Shown here in pieces: positions 1 to 12,600 of a stretch of DNA of 64,000 nt; position 1 is the first letter of the stretch, and the number at the start of each line of letters is the position of its first letter. This stretch comes from Viscum album (Eukaryota; Streptophyta; Magnoliopsida; Santalales; Viscaceae): NCBI GenBank assembly GCA_963277665.1, contig OY728142.1:13468001-13532000 (forward strand). The letters are read 5' to 3'. The notes beneath the pieces are model-generated. The model was given only the letters and a program-made list of their open reading frames with translations. It had not been told where the DNA came from and did no database searches. A program made the position numbers and the translations under genes.

Positions 1-2060
1 CATAAAATACAATACCTTATTGAAAACTTCTTTTACATGACTACAATATTCATTCGTACTTAGAAATTCATGGGATAACCTGAGACCATAAATAAGAAAA
101 GGGTGAGCTATAAATCCTATTAAAGGAATAAAAAAGGAATAACATGAAGAATACAATATATTTTATGAAATAGTAATATCAACGGATCATAATTGAAACA
201 TGAACATAAAGGCATGATAAAGAATGATTATCATATCATGGAAATGTGGAAACATACAACATGATATTAGCATGAGGCAAGGCTCACTGCATAAGGATTA
301 GCATGAGTAAAACCTCATTAAACATGAATTACCATGAGTAAAACCTAATTTCACATGAATTAGAATGAGTAAACCCTCATTGAACATGGATTATCATGAT
401 ACTAAACATTACCCAATGCATTGCGACACTATTAGGGACACCCTTTATAAACATTTCATTTCATGCATAAGTGTTCCACATGGATAATATAACATGGAAT
501 CATTCAAAATCATCATCTATTACACTATAATGGAATGTGGAATAAATACATTAAATTATATAATCAATAAGTATATGTTTATAAAGGTGAATACCCTTGA
601 TAGATAAATGGTCATGGAATTCATTACATGATGATTTTGGAATGGAAAATTATGGTGCAATATCAGTAGCCTAACAGCGTGACATAAAAATTAAAAAAAA
701 TGGTTGATGAGAGATTAATAGGTATCTAATAATATTTACATGAAATGGAAAGTAATGGGTTATTTATATACATGTCCCATCACATGGAATTTGGAAATAG
801 AAGGCATAACATAATAAATAAACTTGAAGAAAGAGGTGAAATGGAGTAACTCTTACCAAATTTCATCTTGGTAATGGGTGTACATGGGAGAGACTAATAA
901 GAGAGAAAGATGTATCTAATTATTAAAAAATAAGTAGTTAAGTATTGGGGAGGTGTGAAATCACACCCCAAAATTTTTAATTTAAAATAAAAGGGTATAA
1001 CAACATAAAAAAACTTGGACAAAAATGAGAAAGGAAAGAATCCCTTACTTGAGTGTGTGACTTAAAGAGCTTGAAGATGGGATTTTTGAGAGCTTGGGGA
1101 ACCTTATAAGGATTATATAGATATCAGTTTATATTAGATATGTGGAACAAATATTTTTAGTTAAGATTAGTGGGATCTTAGGTCAATTTATATTGGAAAT
1201 GAGAGAGGAATTGTTTAATATTTCACAAATATAGGTTTTTTAATCTATATAATTGAGTATTCAAAACCAAAAACCTTACCATGGTTTTTTATCATGTGTT
1301 TTTCCAAATAAGAGTGTAAAAAATTATATTTTAAGGAACATTTACGAACATATTAAAATATTAGGCTTTCTTATGTAAATATGAGTCACACTCTCAAGGA
1401 AATCATTTTAAAATGTTAAAATATTTTATAAGTCTTTGAGGTTCCACTAAGGCATTATAAAATTATTCAAACAAATAAAAAATCACATTATTTTAATGGT
1501 AAAAAATATATTGGCTTAATTTCCATTTTATTGTATTTTAATACATCACTATTGTGTCATTATTATGTCATAAACACATTATATATTTATATGGTAATTA
1601 ATTTTTACCGACAAATTCAACTGTCTCAGAAAATCATGAAAAATTAACTGTTAGATAATTTTGATGTCATGATTTGAAAAATTATATTCATTTTATCTAA
1701 ATAATTTTCTAAATATGTTAATTTTCACTTTTAAAACGAAAACTAACATTTATTGAATATTTATGGGTTTTTGACAAAAACAGCTTTCAAACATTAATAA
1801 AAATTAAAATTGTAATCATAAAAACTATACGATCAACTATATTTAATAAAAATTAATTTATTAATAATAATTTATTAAATATATTTATTTCAAAAATCCA
1901 TTATTTCTTCAAAATATATTTCTCATTTGAATTTGAATATTAAATAAAAATATTATTTGTTCTTTTAAAATCATTTACAAAGTAACAATAAAAAATGAAT
2001 GTATATTATTTATTATATAAAAAATAATGCACATAATAATAATGCTAGGGAATTATTACA
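1..2060 (-). mobile_element. Ty3/gypsy LTR A, partial
   Basis: This is the 5' (U3-side) part of a long gypsy LTR read on the minus strand; the rest lies beyond the left edge. The right end reads ATTATTACA (2052-2060), the complement of a TGTAATAAT LTR start, and is followed by a purine-rich tract on the minus strand. Around 660-690 it has GTAGCCTAACAGCGTGAC followed by TTGATGAGAGA, matching the repeated block of the young array LTRs (24715-24760). Near 1109 there is a TTATAAGG-type TATA candidate. No coding sequence is seen. The 2060 boundary is inferred by analogy with the better-preserved LTRs. Confidence 0.6.
264..400. repeat. About 32-bp minisatellite in LTR A, four units
   Basis: Four imperfect units begin with ATTAGCATGAG or ATTACCATGAG and contain TAAAACCTCATT and AACATG. 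The first unit is the most divergent (GGCAAGGCTCACTGCATAAG). It lies at the same relative LTR position as the GGGCTCACCC block of the other LTRs, so it looks like a local expansion of that block. Confidence 0.65.
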
Positions 2061-2489
2061 TATCCCTTTATTATAGAATCATATTACCTAAGAGTATGGT
2101 GTGTGATGGTTGGGTTTTCTTGGGGCAGTTCAGTGAAGATGGATTGGGCTGTGATCTCGATGAGCTTGAACTTATCCCGTAAATGGTTTCAATCATGCTT
2201 AAGTTATTGGATATAAACATGGGATTGGTCTTGGAAAAATACTAGTAATTCTATCTCCATTTAAGGATCTTATAAATGGGCTTCAAATGGAATAATTCTA
2301 CTAGTCGAGGCCATTACATCCTTTGTTTATTCCAAAAGGTTTTGTTAAAACCCTATATTTATACTATACATGCAATAATTGTTCAACAACTATATTATCA
2401 ATGGTAATGATACTTAACAATTATTTAAACCCAATAAAAAAAGTTCATGTGTTTTATATATCCATAAGACATTAAAATAAATGGAATTT
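2061..2489 (-). other. Polypurine-tract side of a short gypsy internal region, unassigned
   Basis: The first 15 bp are purine-rich on the minus strand (AAAGGGATA next to the LTR start), a plausible decayed polypurine tract. The rest would be expected to hold the integrase end or chromodomain, but I cannot recognise either. A less AT-rich stretch at 2095-2180 has no match I can name. Confidence 0.4.
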
Positions 2490-2960
2490 TATTCATAAAA
2501 TATCTGGATGTTGTATAATCTTTTCACCCAACTAAACTATTTCAAGGATCAAAACATGTGAAACATCTGGAACTTATTTTCTTAACAATGATACATGAAA
2601 TAAATCATGTAAATAATTTAAAATTAGAGGCAAGGTAACTTTATAGGAATGTAATTCAACTTTATCTAGGATTTCATATGGTCTAATGAACCTTGTACTT
2701 AACATTCTATTTTTACCAAAACTCATAACACATTTTTATAGATACACTCTATGAAGAACATGACCAACTACCTAGAAAGAAAGATATTTCCTATCAGTAT
2801 CTATATAAAGTTTCTACATTATATGATATTTCCTAATGTGTTGATAAATAATATTCCCCTTATTATGTATTTCATCAACTAATTGATGTCCTGACAACTT
2901 CTTTTCATTTACTTTATCCCAATAATCTAGAGTCTGACATCGATTTCAATATAATTATTC
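2490..2960 (-). pseudogene. Ty3/gypsy integrase C-terminal remnant
   Basis: Minus-strand translation gives the usual order of a plant chromovirus integrase C-terminus. A KKLSGHQLVDEIHNK-like segment comes first, then RKYLSF followed by VGHV (family: EFxVGDxVFLK), then LSTRFIRPYEILDKV (family: LSPRFIGPFEILERV), then LHDLFHVSLLRKYVPD followed by SHVL (family: HDVFHVSxLRKYxPDxSH). Several in-frame stops interrupt it. Nothing upstream of this domain survives before LTR B begins, so gag, protease, RT, RNase H and the catalytic core are gone. The domain assignment is firm and the exact limits are approximate. Confidence 0.85.
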
Positions 2961-3054
2961 AAAAGTTCCATATGTATACTAAAATGAAAAATATTATTAT
3001 AAGAAAACTAAGAAAAATTAATATATTTATCTCAATTTCATGTATAAATACTTG

Positions 3055-6000
3055 TATATTATAGTGTAATAAACCTTTTATACATATTATAATAGGATTT
3101 TTCATATAAATATCATGTAAATAAAACATGGTGATCAAAATTTCATGTGTATTTGGAAGAATAGGTTGAAAAATCAAAAACATGAAATTCAATTAAAATT
3201 TTTTTATTTTAATATCCATAATGAGATCATAATTCAAATTAATATCCTAAAATTATAGAGGATAACATGGGGAATACATAAAAATAAGGTGTTAACTGAA
3301 AATACAAGTAAGGGAATAAACATGGAAATAAAGCATAACATATGATTCAACAGGACTAATATTATATAAAATTTATGGATCTTGAATAATAATATAGAGG
3401 TATAAAATTAATAACACAGAATCATATAATCATGAAAAAATATAAACTTTTTAGCAACATAAAACATGACATGAACATAAGTCATAGATAAACACCAAAA
3501 CAACATCACATAGTGGACAATGCCCGGTCATGTATTCGGTTCACTCTATAATCTAATAAACATCACATCAAGATACTAAAAATTCACCCAATTTATTAGA
3601 GTTATATCAAATAATACCCATCATAACAAGTACATGAATATGTGTTCCACATAAGTAAATAAAACCTATGTTATAAGCATTACCCATAGAAAGAAATGGG
3701 TATCATATTCATGTCACAATGAATAACCAAAGGTCATATCATAATGGTTCATAGGAAATAAGTGATTAAATAATTATTTGTCATTCATAAAATAAAAATA
3801 ATCATAGATCATAATTAATTATTTCTAACTGAAGTGATGACACTAAAACAAGTGGTTAGCTCACTATGGAAATTTTCCACTTAAGTGGGATGTCAGAAAA
3901 AATAGTAATGATTTTTTAAAGGGGGTAGGACCATAATAATTTACAAAAAATCATAAGTGAATTTTTTTCTATATAATTATTAGTGTTATTATAAATCTTT
4001 TTTTAAACATTTAATTGAGTGTAAATTTAAAATAAGTAAAGACAATATTGACGTTCACTTTAATCATATTTTCAAATGAAACTGAGAAAGGAATTTTTGA
4101 AAACTATATATATACATAAAATAATGGTTAAATAAAACTTTTTTTATGTTTGAGACATATATAAAGAACATATAAGAGTAATATAAAAATAATAAACAGA
4201 TAAAATTAATTAAAAATATTGAAAGCATAACTTAAATAAAATAGGATAGTTTTGAGAGATCCCTTACCATTTTCTCCAAAATAGTTATTCACATGATCAT
4301 AATGTCTTGAATAACTAAATTGGATAAATTAATTACTTTATTAATATCCTTTTATATTTTTATTTTATTTAATATAATTTTATTATGTTCATTTATGGCC
4401 ATTTTGATGAGATATAAAGTCCAATTTTTTGGTATCAGGGGTGTTTGTTTCATAATTACAAGAACAAATCACTTATGGATAATTAAATAGGTTAATATAA
4501 AATAGTAAAAAAACTATAGAAGTTAATTGAAATGGTATTCATTTACTTCCATAAATATAAATTTTACTTCATATTCATTTGTGTTTTCATATAGGGGAAA
4601 TTTATTTTGAAAAATATTAATGTTAAATAGATATATCATTTAGATCATTTTATCGAAAGTCACAAATTGATTTGTTTTATTTAATTAAATAATTATTGAA
4701 ACATTAAATAAATTTAAATACGATATTTAATACTTATTATATCATATTTAAACATAATAATCAATTTATAACCATCCTTGAAGGCAATGGAGAAAAACGA
4801 TGTGCGTTGTTCTCCAAGGCGGTGAATCAACCCTATTGAGAACAACATATTTGTTTTATAATAAAAAAGAGGGTATAGGATGGATATATAATTAATAAAA
4901 TAAAATATATTTATATGTATAATACTATATTAATTATTTTATGTTAGGTGTTGGAGGTGGGGAGAAGATAGAATAAGAATTTAATTTGAAAGGGGGTAAA
5001 ATGAGAACATTAACTATTAATTCTTGTATCCTTAAACACTCCTTAAGGAATAATTAAAAGGTATTTAGGAGATACCAATAGAAAAAGTACATGGGGGTGT
5101 CTTCAGAATTGTATTTGGTTGGTTATTGGTAGGTTCCAAGTCTTAGAGGCTACGAGGAGAAGGGGAGTTGATGGGTGGTATTTATAAGGGGATGAGAGAG
5201 GTGTTTTTTAATATTATATTCATTATTTTATTATATTATATCAATAATATCAATAGTATTTATTATTGTGACTATTTAAAGTAAATTATTTATGTTAGTT
5301 TTAACTAATTGGATCTTACATCATCTATTACTCAAAAATTATATTGGGTAACTTTTAATTTTAAATACCATAATTTACTTTATTTTACTATTAAGCTAAA
5401 ATTTAAATATTTTAGAATAATATAAAAAATTCCCCCCAATAATTTTTAAATAGTTATATTTTAAAAATAAAATGATTTTTATGAATTTTTTTTCCAAATA
5501 TGAAAATTTTAATTTTGAAATAAAATCCCCATTTATTTAAAAAATACCAATTTTAATATTGTGATCATTTTTTACACTTTAAAAATATATTATGGCCTCA
5601 TAAAATTATCTAATAATTATAAGAAAATTTAATATTAATTTATCAATTAATTTTATTAAAATAAAATTCATTTATTAAAATAAAATATATTTTACTTTAT
5701 TTTATTTTATATAAATGTGTAATTAATCCTTTATATTTAATAAAAACACATGCACTTAATTTATATATATTTTTAAAAATTTATTTACTTCTAATATAGA
5801 TTAAATATATCATATTATCATTTTAGAATATACCTATATATAATTTTACAATTCCATAGGTGAGGTCACTATTTTAAAAGTTAGGTTACAATTTCTAATG
5901 GGTAGATTACTATTCCAATTGTCAGATTACTATTCTAATAGTCAGGTTTGTAATGGTCATATGGGTCCTCTAATTTTTATAAATACCTTCCATTTCCATA

Positions 6001-6204
6001 TTTTTTCATTCAATTCTATTTTATATCATATTTATATATATTTTTATTTTCAATTATTATGGACACTTATATACTCTAAATTTATCATTCAAATTATAAT
6101 AATATTTTTTTAATCATGTATTTTATGTAAATTTTAAAACATTACTAAATATAACACAATTATAAGAGGGGAAATTTCCATTGATAAAATAATAGGTTGT
6201 TACA
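3055..6204 (-). mobile_element. Ty3/gypsy LTR B (3' LTR of element G1)
   Basis: A minus-strand LTR of about 3.15 kb. The right end GGTTGTTACA (6195-6204) is the complement of TGTAACAACC and is followed by the polypurine tract of G1. The left end near 3055 is placed by alignment with 43454 onward, where TTTTTCATATAAATAT and the following block (GGATAACATGGGGAAT here, GGATAACCTGGTGAAT there) are shared in order. It contains a TATA candidate at about 5178-5187 (plus strand GTATTTATAAGGGG). Small ORFs at 2959-3192 and 5898-6113 are chance. Confidence 0.7.
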
Positions 6205-6217
6205 ACATTCCCCCTTA
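6205..6217 (-). promoter_or_regulatory. Polypurine tract of gypsy element G1
   Basis: Read on the minus strand this is TTAAGGGGGAATG, directly upstream of the LTR start TTGTAACAACC. It is the expected plus-strand DNA priming site of a minus-strand LTR element. Confidence 0.75.
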
Positions 6218-6435
6218 ATAAATTCACCCTCAAAATTTCATTTTATATACTTAGGGGAAAATAGTTGATGGTACTTATACTTCTTGGATTCCTCTGATTC
6301 CCATTTCACATCCTCATACTTATCGGTTCATCATTATACTTTGACTAGGTGATTTGTCTCATTGTTTAGTGCATTATATCCATGGTTCAATATCATCACT
6401 AACTACTACTTATTATTGTGATCATTTCTAAAAAT
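6215..6435 (-). pseudogene. Gypsy chromodomain remnant, end of pol (G1)
   Basis: Minus-strand translation near 6240-6330 reads YEDVKWESEESKKYKYHQLF, matching the chromodomain end of plant chromoviruses (xVxWExExxMxxKYPHLF). It is followed by NFEGEFIKGGML, the usual short tail before the polypurine tract. This marks G1 as a chromovirus; chromodomains bias integration toward particular chromatin. It is degenerate and not translatable as a whole. Confidence 0.75.
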
Positions 6436-7705
6436 TTTATATATGAATTCAATAAATGTGATGGATCAGGTATATAATTATTCAAGAGAAATACATGGAA
6501 TACATCGTGTACTTGAGACATGGTTTTTGGAAGTGTTAGTCACTAGGGCACAACTCTAAAGAAATCAAGAATCTCCAAGGGTCTGATGTACATAGAAAAA
6601 ATCGTTCCATTTATCCAAAATTTCATTAATATCTTACTTGGATATATGTGAATTAATAGCTTTTATTTTACCTCAAATTACAGGTCTTATCAATTTTTGT
6701 TAATATATCACTTCTGTCAACTCTAAGAAACTTTGATTTTCAATTGAATGGTCTTGACTATTTCTACCATTCCTGGATCATTTTAGGTCCCAACATCATT
6801 AATTCACCACCTTTATTCCATCAAATAGTTTGTCTTTATCTTTACCCATAAATAGATTTATATGGAGCCATTTAGATATTTGAGTGGATACTATTGTTGT
6901 AATAAAATTTGACCAGAGGAAGATGTTGTTACAATCCTCCTTTGATGTCAATCAATCAATGTCTCAACATGTATTCCAATATCTGAATAGTCCATTCAGA
7001 TAAGCCATATTTCGTGGGATGATAAATCATAGTGAAGTTCAACATAGTGTCTTGATCATGTTGGATAATTTTCTATAACATTGAGGTAAATCTTAGATCT
7101 TATTCAGATATAATCATTAGTGGTGTTCCACGTGATCTCACCACCTCTTTAATGTATATCCATACAAGTTGATCGAGTGATAAAACCTCTCAAATTTTAA
7201 TGAGGTGAGAATTATTTTTTATATGGTCCAACATAACCCATATATAATTATTTCATCTTGATGTATTCAGAATAATGGTAATAAATTCCATAGTGATGTT
7301 ATCCATTTTCCATGTAGGAATGGGTAATGGTTGTATCATCTTATTATATTTTTTTCCTTTTATCCTTCACTTTTTTAACATTTCAGGAACATTGATGTAT
7401 AATTTGTGATCAAATTCTTCATATTATACCACCAATAGTGCTCCCAGAGATATCAATACATCTTCATGATCCCTAGGTTGATAAATAACGATGATATATG
7501 TGAATCATTCAAAACATCCTTCATTGTCATAGGATTTTATGGTACACATACTCGTGAACCAAATCATACAACTCATTCCTCATCATTTTTTAACTCTGAG
7601 GATGTCTCATTTTGGATACCTTCATCCTCATTTTAAATTTTGACATCATCTATTGGGGAATCAGTTATCATTTCCATAAGGGATGGTTATGAAATCATTT
7701 GAGAA
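6436..7705 (-). pseudogene. Gypsy integrase (zinc-binding side, core, C-terminus), G1
   Basis: Minus-strand reading, right to left: NNYIWVMLDHIKNNSHLI (family: DAIWVIVDRLTKSAHFLP) around 7190-7260; GTPLMIISE then DLRFTS (family: GVPxSIVSDRDPRFTS) around 7090-7130; LNFTMIYHPT followed by GLSEWTIQILEYMLR (family: LxxSTAYHPQTDGQSERTIQxLEDMLR) around 6965-7050; then IRPLEILDFFRVVP and SQVHDVFHVFLLNNYIPDPS (6435-6580). The order is complete and stops and frameshifts are frequent. In the catalytic region SDRDPRF has become SE.DLRF and QTDGQSE has lost residues, so the enzyme is dead. The right part is cut by the copia insertion at 7710 in the RNase H-integrase spacer. Confidence 0.88.
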
Positions 7706-7709
7706 AGAG
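7705..7709. repeat. Target-site duplication AAGAG, left of copia element
   Basis: AAGAG here equals AAGAG at 20006-20010, directly after the 3' LTR ends in CAACA. Five base pairs is the usual copia duplication length. Confidence 0.75.
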
Positions 7710-7887
7710 TAGATTGTTAGCCCCACTTTGGTTTTAATAATAAAAATTAATATACATTCATTTCAATCCTATTTATTCAAGTTTGAATATATTTTATTAT
7801 GATTATCTATGATCAAATATGAATTTAACAAATTATGTGAATATTCATGTTATGAGATAGTTAAAATAGAAAAATTGGCTAAGTATG

Positions 7888-8245
7888 AATCACTGACACC
7901 AGTAGAAAAAGTGTGACACCGACAACAAAAAATAACTCATCGATACCAATAGAGTAAATTTCTAAGTAAAAGTTCAAATAAGACATCGACAGAAGGAATG
8001 TATCATTGAAATTTCAAATTAGGTAATGACAATAAAAATGAGACACTGACATAAGGAATGTCTCACTAAAAATAAAAACTGGCTCACCGATTGATCGCTG
8101 ACAGTACAAATGAGACACTGACATAAGGAATGACTCACTGATAGAACAACATGATTCACCCATGCATTGAGTCATGGAACCATTGAGAAACCAGACTAAT
8201 GGCTCATTGATAGAATGAATCAATTATAGAGGATTCACCGATAGA
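7888..8245. repeat. Degenerate short tandem motif array in copia 5' LTR
   Basis: Variants of GAGACACTGACATAAGGAATG and CTCACCGATAGAA recur about every 25-45 bp. The same array is present in the 3' LTR at about 18430-18790 and a related GACACCGACA motif recurs in the internal region (14485-14705). Confidence 0.7.
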
Positions 8246-9032
8246 CTATTTTAATTTTCTTTTATTTAAAATTATCTCTAACAGTCTTATTTTAGTGTTC
8301 TAATTCTATTGATTAAATTAATTATTTTTCAGACAAAATTAATGACTATGTTAGTGGATAATATGAGGTATGCGGTACCACCATGTACTCCTTGTCGACC
8401 AACACAAGACACCCAGAATAAAATTAATTCTTGGTGCATGAGATGTATAGAGGAAGAGAACAAACAAAAAAGAACATTCGAGCATAGATACTTGACCAAG
8501 AAAAAGAACACATGAAGAAATCTCATTCATTATATCTATGAACTAAATACGGATTTCTATGAATCAAAGCATCAATAATACTTATAGAAAACAAACAATA
8601 AGGAGGAGAATTCCTTCTTCCTAGAAAACCAAAACTCAAAGCTTCACAACACATTATTTTTAGCATATATCTCTAGAATAGGACTCATTACTTACATCCG
8701 CTACATCCAAAGAGTACAGAACTATATTTCACAACACATAGAGCCTTCTAAACTCGATCTCTTTATTTCCTGCTATATTGTGTGGATTTTTACCACATTT
8801 GAAACAGTGTGTGCATATTTATGTAAAAAACACTATCTCCTACACTGAACTAAAAGTTACAAGATATACTAACATAAAATCTTTTTACACCTCTTATATC
8901 ACACGTAGAAATATGGTAGAGGTCTTTTGTTACCTTGCTATTTTAGTTCCCCCATAGAACTATGATAGAGGTATTATGACCTGGATAGTTTGTGTACTGT
9001 TGTATGAACCCTGATGTTGGGTGTGGATCAAA

Positions 9033-9036
<4 letters not shown>

Positions 9037-9065
<29 letters not shown>
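9037..9065. repeat. (TA)n microsatellite in copia 5' LTR
   Basis: A run of TA dinucleotides. The equivalent, shorter run in the 3' LTR is at about 19579-19602. It could include the LTR TATA box, but the position alone does not prove this. Confidence 0.85.
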
Positions 9066-9067
<2 letters not shown>

Positions 9068-9466
9068 CTTGGTGGAAGATGATCACCAAGTAGAGAGGAC
9101 TAAGTATCATCTTGAGATTAAACATCTTGTTCTAATCCGCTATGTTTTCAAATTCAGTTTACTATGTATTAACTCATATATAAGAAAACTAAATTTTCAT
9201 TTAATAGTCTTCCTTGGATAGTACTTATAATTTTTTTGGTTTAGTAAAATTTTTTCGAATGTTATTTCAATCTTTCATGTTGATATAATAAAGAAAAAAC
9301 CAATCTTGTGAGAAATTAATTAAAGAGTCATACTATTATAAATTTTCTACTTTGACTAATTGGGCTGTATTGTTTAGAACTTGGGGGATTATCTCAAATA
9401 AATTTTTTAGATAAATATTATAGGAACTCAATTCACCCCCTCTCTAGTGTCCTACTCTGACCAACA

Positions 9467-9480
9467 TTTCATATCAAAGG
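9467..9480 (+). promoter_or_regulatory. Copia primer-binding site
   Basis: TTTCATATCAAAGG follows the 5' LTR directly and matches the plant TGGTATCAGAGC-type initiator-Met primer site with a few changes. Confidence 0.75.
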
Positions 9481-9599
9481 ATATTTAAAGGCTTGTAAAT
9501 ACCTTTTTAACTGTGATTTTAGTTGTGTTTTTAAGATCTCTAAATTTGTATTAGTTCTAAATTTTTATCTCTTTAAAAAACTATTCTGTATTCTTGGTT

Positions 9600-11020
9600 A
9601 TGGATAATAGACTGAATGGTGATGCTACCAATAGACCTCCCTTTTTCAATGGAACAAATTATTCCCAATGGAAAATTAAGATGAAAATTCACTTAGAAAG
9701 TATGGGGTTTGATATTTGGACTGTAATATAAGATAAGTATGAAATACCAAAGACTGAAAAAAAAATACATGGAGTGATTCCACAAAAACTGTTTATAATA
9801 ATAATCATAAAGCAATGAATTCCTTGTTTTTTTCTTTAGGGTATAAAGAATTTAATAGAATTTTCTCTGTAAATCTACCTAGGAAATTTGTGATACCATA
9901 GTTATTTCACATGAAGGAACCATTAATGTCACATAAATGAGACTTAATACCCACACTATTAAATATATTAACTTTAAGATAAAGCCCGATGAACCCATTT
10001 CTGATATGTATCTCAGGTTTAACGAGATGGTCAATAGAATGAGCTAACATTGGAAGCTAGTGTATGCCAACGAACAAATCATGTATATACTTATATGTTT
10101 ACCTGAGAGATAGAGGAGAACTTCCGTGTGAATTAGAGAATCCTGTGATATCAATAAGCTTACAGTCAAGGAACTAATAGGAAAGCTGTTGATGTAGGAT
10201 GAAGAATTAAAGGTCAAAAAATAAGAGGAGGATGAACCAAAGAGAAAATCAATGGATTTCAAAACCACTACTTCTAAAAATTAAAAAAAAATTAAAGGAT
10301 ACATACTCATTATGACAGTACAAGTAAAGATGATTCACCATCTGATAGTGATAAGGAAATGGCTCAGTTATCCTGATAGTTAAAGAAGTTTTATAGAAGA
10401 AAGAAGTTATTTTGGATGCCCAGATATAAAGGTAAATCTGATAATAAGGGAAACTATAAAGTTGATTGGAAAAGGAATAAAAACACTAATGAAATAGTTT
10501 GTTATGACTGTAAGAGAAGAGGAAATGTAAGTGATGATTGTATTAAGTTAAAATATAAGAAGAAATATGAGGTAAAAGATAAGATATAAGATGGAAATTA
10601 ATGCCACATAGAGTGCTTCTGAGGATAGTTCCTGTGAGTCAGAATCATCACATGACGATAAAGGTGACAAGGAAAACATGTGTTTCATGACAAAAAAATC
10701 TGAGGTAACTATTGAGTCTCATGTACATAATTCTTATTATTCTAGAGATAAAAATAATTTTGAAAACATTATTAATGGGGAAATGTTTTAATATTTCCAA
10801 ATTCTTGAAGATACATTCAATTAATTAAAAGATAAATATAAATATTTAATGAAACCACATGCTCTTTCCTATACTTTTAAATTTGATCTTACCATAGAAA
10901 AGGAAAATAATTATGAATTTCTTAAAAAAAACAATGAACTCAAATTGTGCAATGATCAATTAAAAAGGATTTATAAAAGTTTACCAATGGAAAAGATATC
11001 TTGGTTAAATTCTTGGTAAA
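9600..11020 (+). pseudogene. Copia gag, broken
   Basis: It starts at ATG 9600 with MDNRLNGDATNRPPFFNGTN and then YSQWKIKMKIHLES, the N-terminus of plant copia capsids (RPPxFNGTNYxxWKxxM). The reading frame meets stops early (about codon 44, TATAAGATAAG at 9727). Around 10499-10550 a zinc knuckle reads CYDCKRRGNVSDDC; the consensus CX2CX4HX4C has Asn in place of His. Downstream is an acidic Ser/Glu-rich stretch (10610-10690) and a lysine-rich coiled region to about 11020, as in SIRE gag. Multiple stops make it non-functional. Confidence 0.85.
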
Positions 11021-11376
11021 ATATTTACAACCAAATACACTAGTTGTATTGGATATCTACTTGGTAAAATAAATATTTTCAAAACCAATTTTGTATTCAA
11101 ATATAAATAATCAAGTTTTATTCATAGTTCTAGAAATGTTTTTGCAAGTTCCATCCATGAAATATCTTCTACTATTTAATGTTTTTCTAAACCAAATAAA
11201 GTTTATTTTTTCCAATAATTCACAAACTGTGTATAAGAAATCCATGAAATAAATGTGGGTTCCCAAATCTCTTATTACTAATGTTAATGGACCCAAACAA
11301 ATTTGGGCACCAAATTATTTTCTTGTCTAATCTATTTTTGTAGGAAAACTATTTGAAGAGATCTTATAGATTTCTA

Positions 11377-11622
11377 TGGTACATGGACAATGTATGTTCA
11401 AGACACGTGACATGAGATTATTTATGAATCAAGAAATTGATAAAGATTGATGGTGGGCATGTCAATTTTGGTGACAATGATAATGAAAAAATAATTGGAC
11501 TTGGACAAATTGGAAACTCTAATTTAGTTTTAATTTCAAAATTAAATTTTATTGATGGATTAAAGTTCAATTTTCCTAGTATCTCTCAGTTGTGTGATGA
11601 TCATTTTAATTTTAAATTTTAA
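11377..11622 (+). pseudogene. Copia protease remnant
   Basis: WYMDNVCSRHVT aligns with the copia protease WxLDSGCSRHMTG. The catalytic Asp is kept but the DSG triad reads DNV. After two in-frame stops the same frame continues with IDGGHVNFGDNDNEKIIGLG and FNFPSISQLCDDHFNFKF, matching the family blocks VTFGDNxxGKIIGxG and LxSISQLCDxG. It lies between gag and integrase as expected. Inactive because of the stops and the changed triad. Confidence 0.85.
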
Positions 11623-11760
11623 AATGATGCATGCAATGTCTTTAATTCTAAAAATGATTTAGTATTTACTGCTCTTATAAATGAAAATGTTAATTCTAGA
11701 AACCTAGATTCATTAGTTTCTCAAAACATTTCATGCTTAAGTGCCTTTAACAAAGAGTCT

Positions 11761-12600
11761 TGGATATGGCATAGAATATTAGGACATTGTAATACTCATT
11801 CTTATATAAAGCATACTAGGAGAAGACTAGTTAAGGATCTACCCAAACATGAGTTCCCAAATAAAAAAGTCTGTAATCCTTATCAAAAGGGTAAATCGTA
11901 TAAAATATATTTCAAAACAAAGAAAGAAGATTCAACTTATCAAACTGTTGAGTTGGTTTACATGGAATTGTTTGTAAAATCTAGAATTTCTAGTATTAAT
12001 AGGAATCACTATGTCTATTTTTTGGTATATGAATATTATAGATGTATTGAAAACTTTTCTTGTTAAAAAAGTGAATTTTTTTCTCATTTCACAAAGTATG
12101 CTAAAACAGTAGAAAATATAAGTTGCATTTGAATTAAATCTTTAAAAAGTGACCATGGTCGTGAGTTTGAAACCCAAGAGTTTGAATATTTTTTCTCAAA
12201 AAATGGATGTATTCATAACTTCTATGACCCTAGGACACCCCAATATAATGGTGTTGTAGAAATTAGAAATAACACCTTACAAGAGATAGCCTAGACTATG
12301 CTTAATGAATATGACATACCTGTCTATTTCTAAGAAGAAGTTTACAATACTGGTTTTTATATAATTAACAGAGTCTTAATCAGTCCAATTCTTAAGAGAA
12401 CCCCCTATGAGCTATGGAACAATATAAAATTCAAGGTTAAAAACTTCAATGTTTTTGGTTACAAAGCATATATCCTAAATAAAAAGGACAATCTTGAAAA
12501 ATTTTCATCCAAAAGTGATAAGGGAATATTTATACGTTATTCAGTATCTATTAAAGCCTATACATTATTTAATATAATACCTAATTTTGTGGAAGAATCT
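11761..12600 (+). pseudogene. Copia integrase with GAG-pre-integrase domain
   Basis: It opens with WIWHRILGHCNT (family: xWHxRLGHxS) and VCNPYQKGKSYK (family: VCDACQKGKQ), the H-H-C-C zinc domain with one Cys lost. The core has MELF in place of MDLF, so the first catalytic Asp is Glu. SDHGREFE (Asp at 12151) and GVVEIRNN (Glu at 12259) follow, with 35 residues between them, the D,D(35)E spacing. Later blocks YELWNNIKFKVKNFNVFG and KSDKGIFI match the copia integrase tail. Several in-frame stops. Confidence 0.88.

Larger units (their letters stand above)
7715..9466 (+). mobile_element. Copia 5' LTR
   Basis: It begins TGTTAGCCCC (7715) and ends CTGACCAACA (9466), the TG...CA ends of an LTR, directly before the primer site. 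It aligns along its length with 18249-20005; landmarks include TTGGTGCATGAGATGTAT at 8432 and 18979, CTTGGTGGAAGATGATCACC (here) against CTTGGTGGTAGGTGATCACC, and the TA tract. The five bases before it (TAGAT, 7710-7714) also precede the 3' LTR as the end of the polypurine tract. Short ORFs at 8014-8223, 8309-8515 and 9021-9221 are LTR sequence, not genes. Confidence 0.9.

Noticed and set aside
8014..8526. Small ORFs in the copia LTR, some with several cysteines
   Set aside because: They overlap on both strands, are not maintained in the 3' LTR and lie within a terminal repeat.
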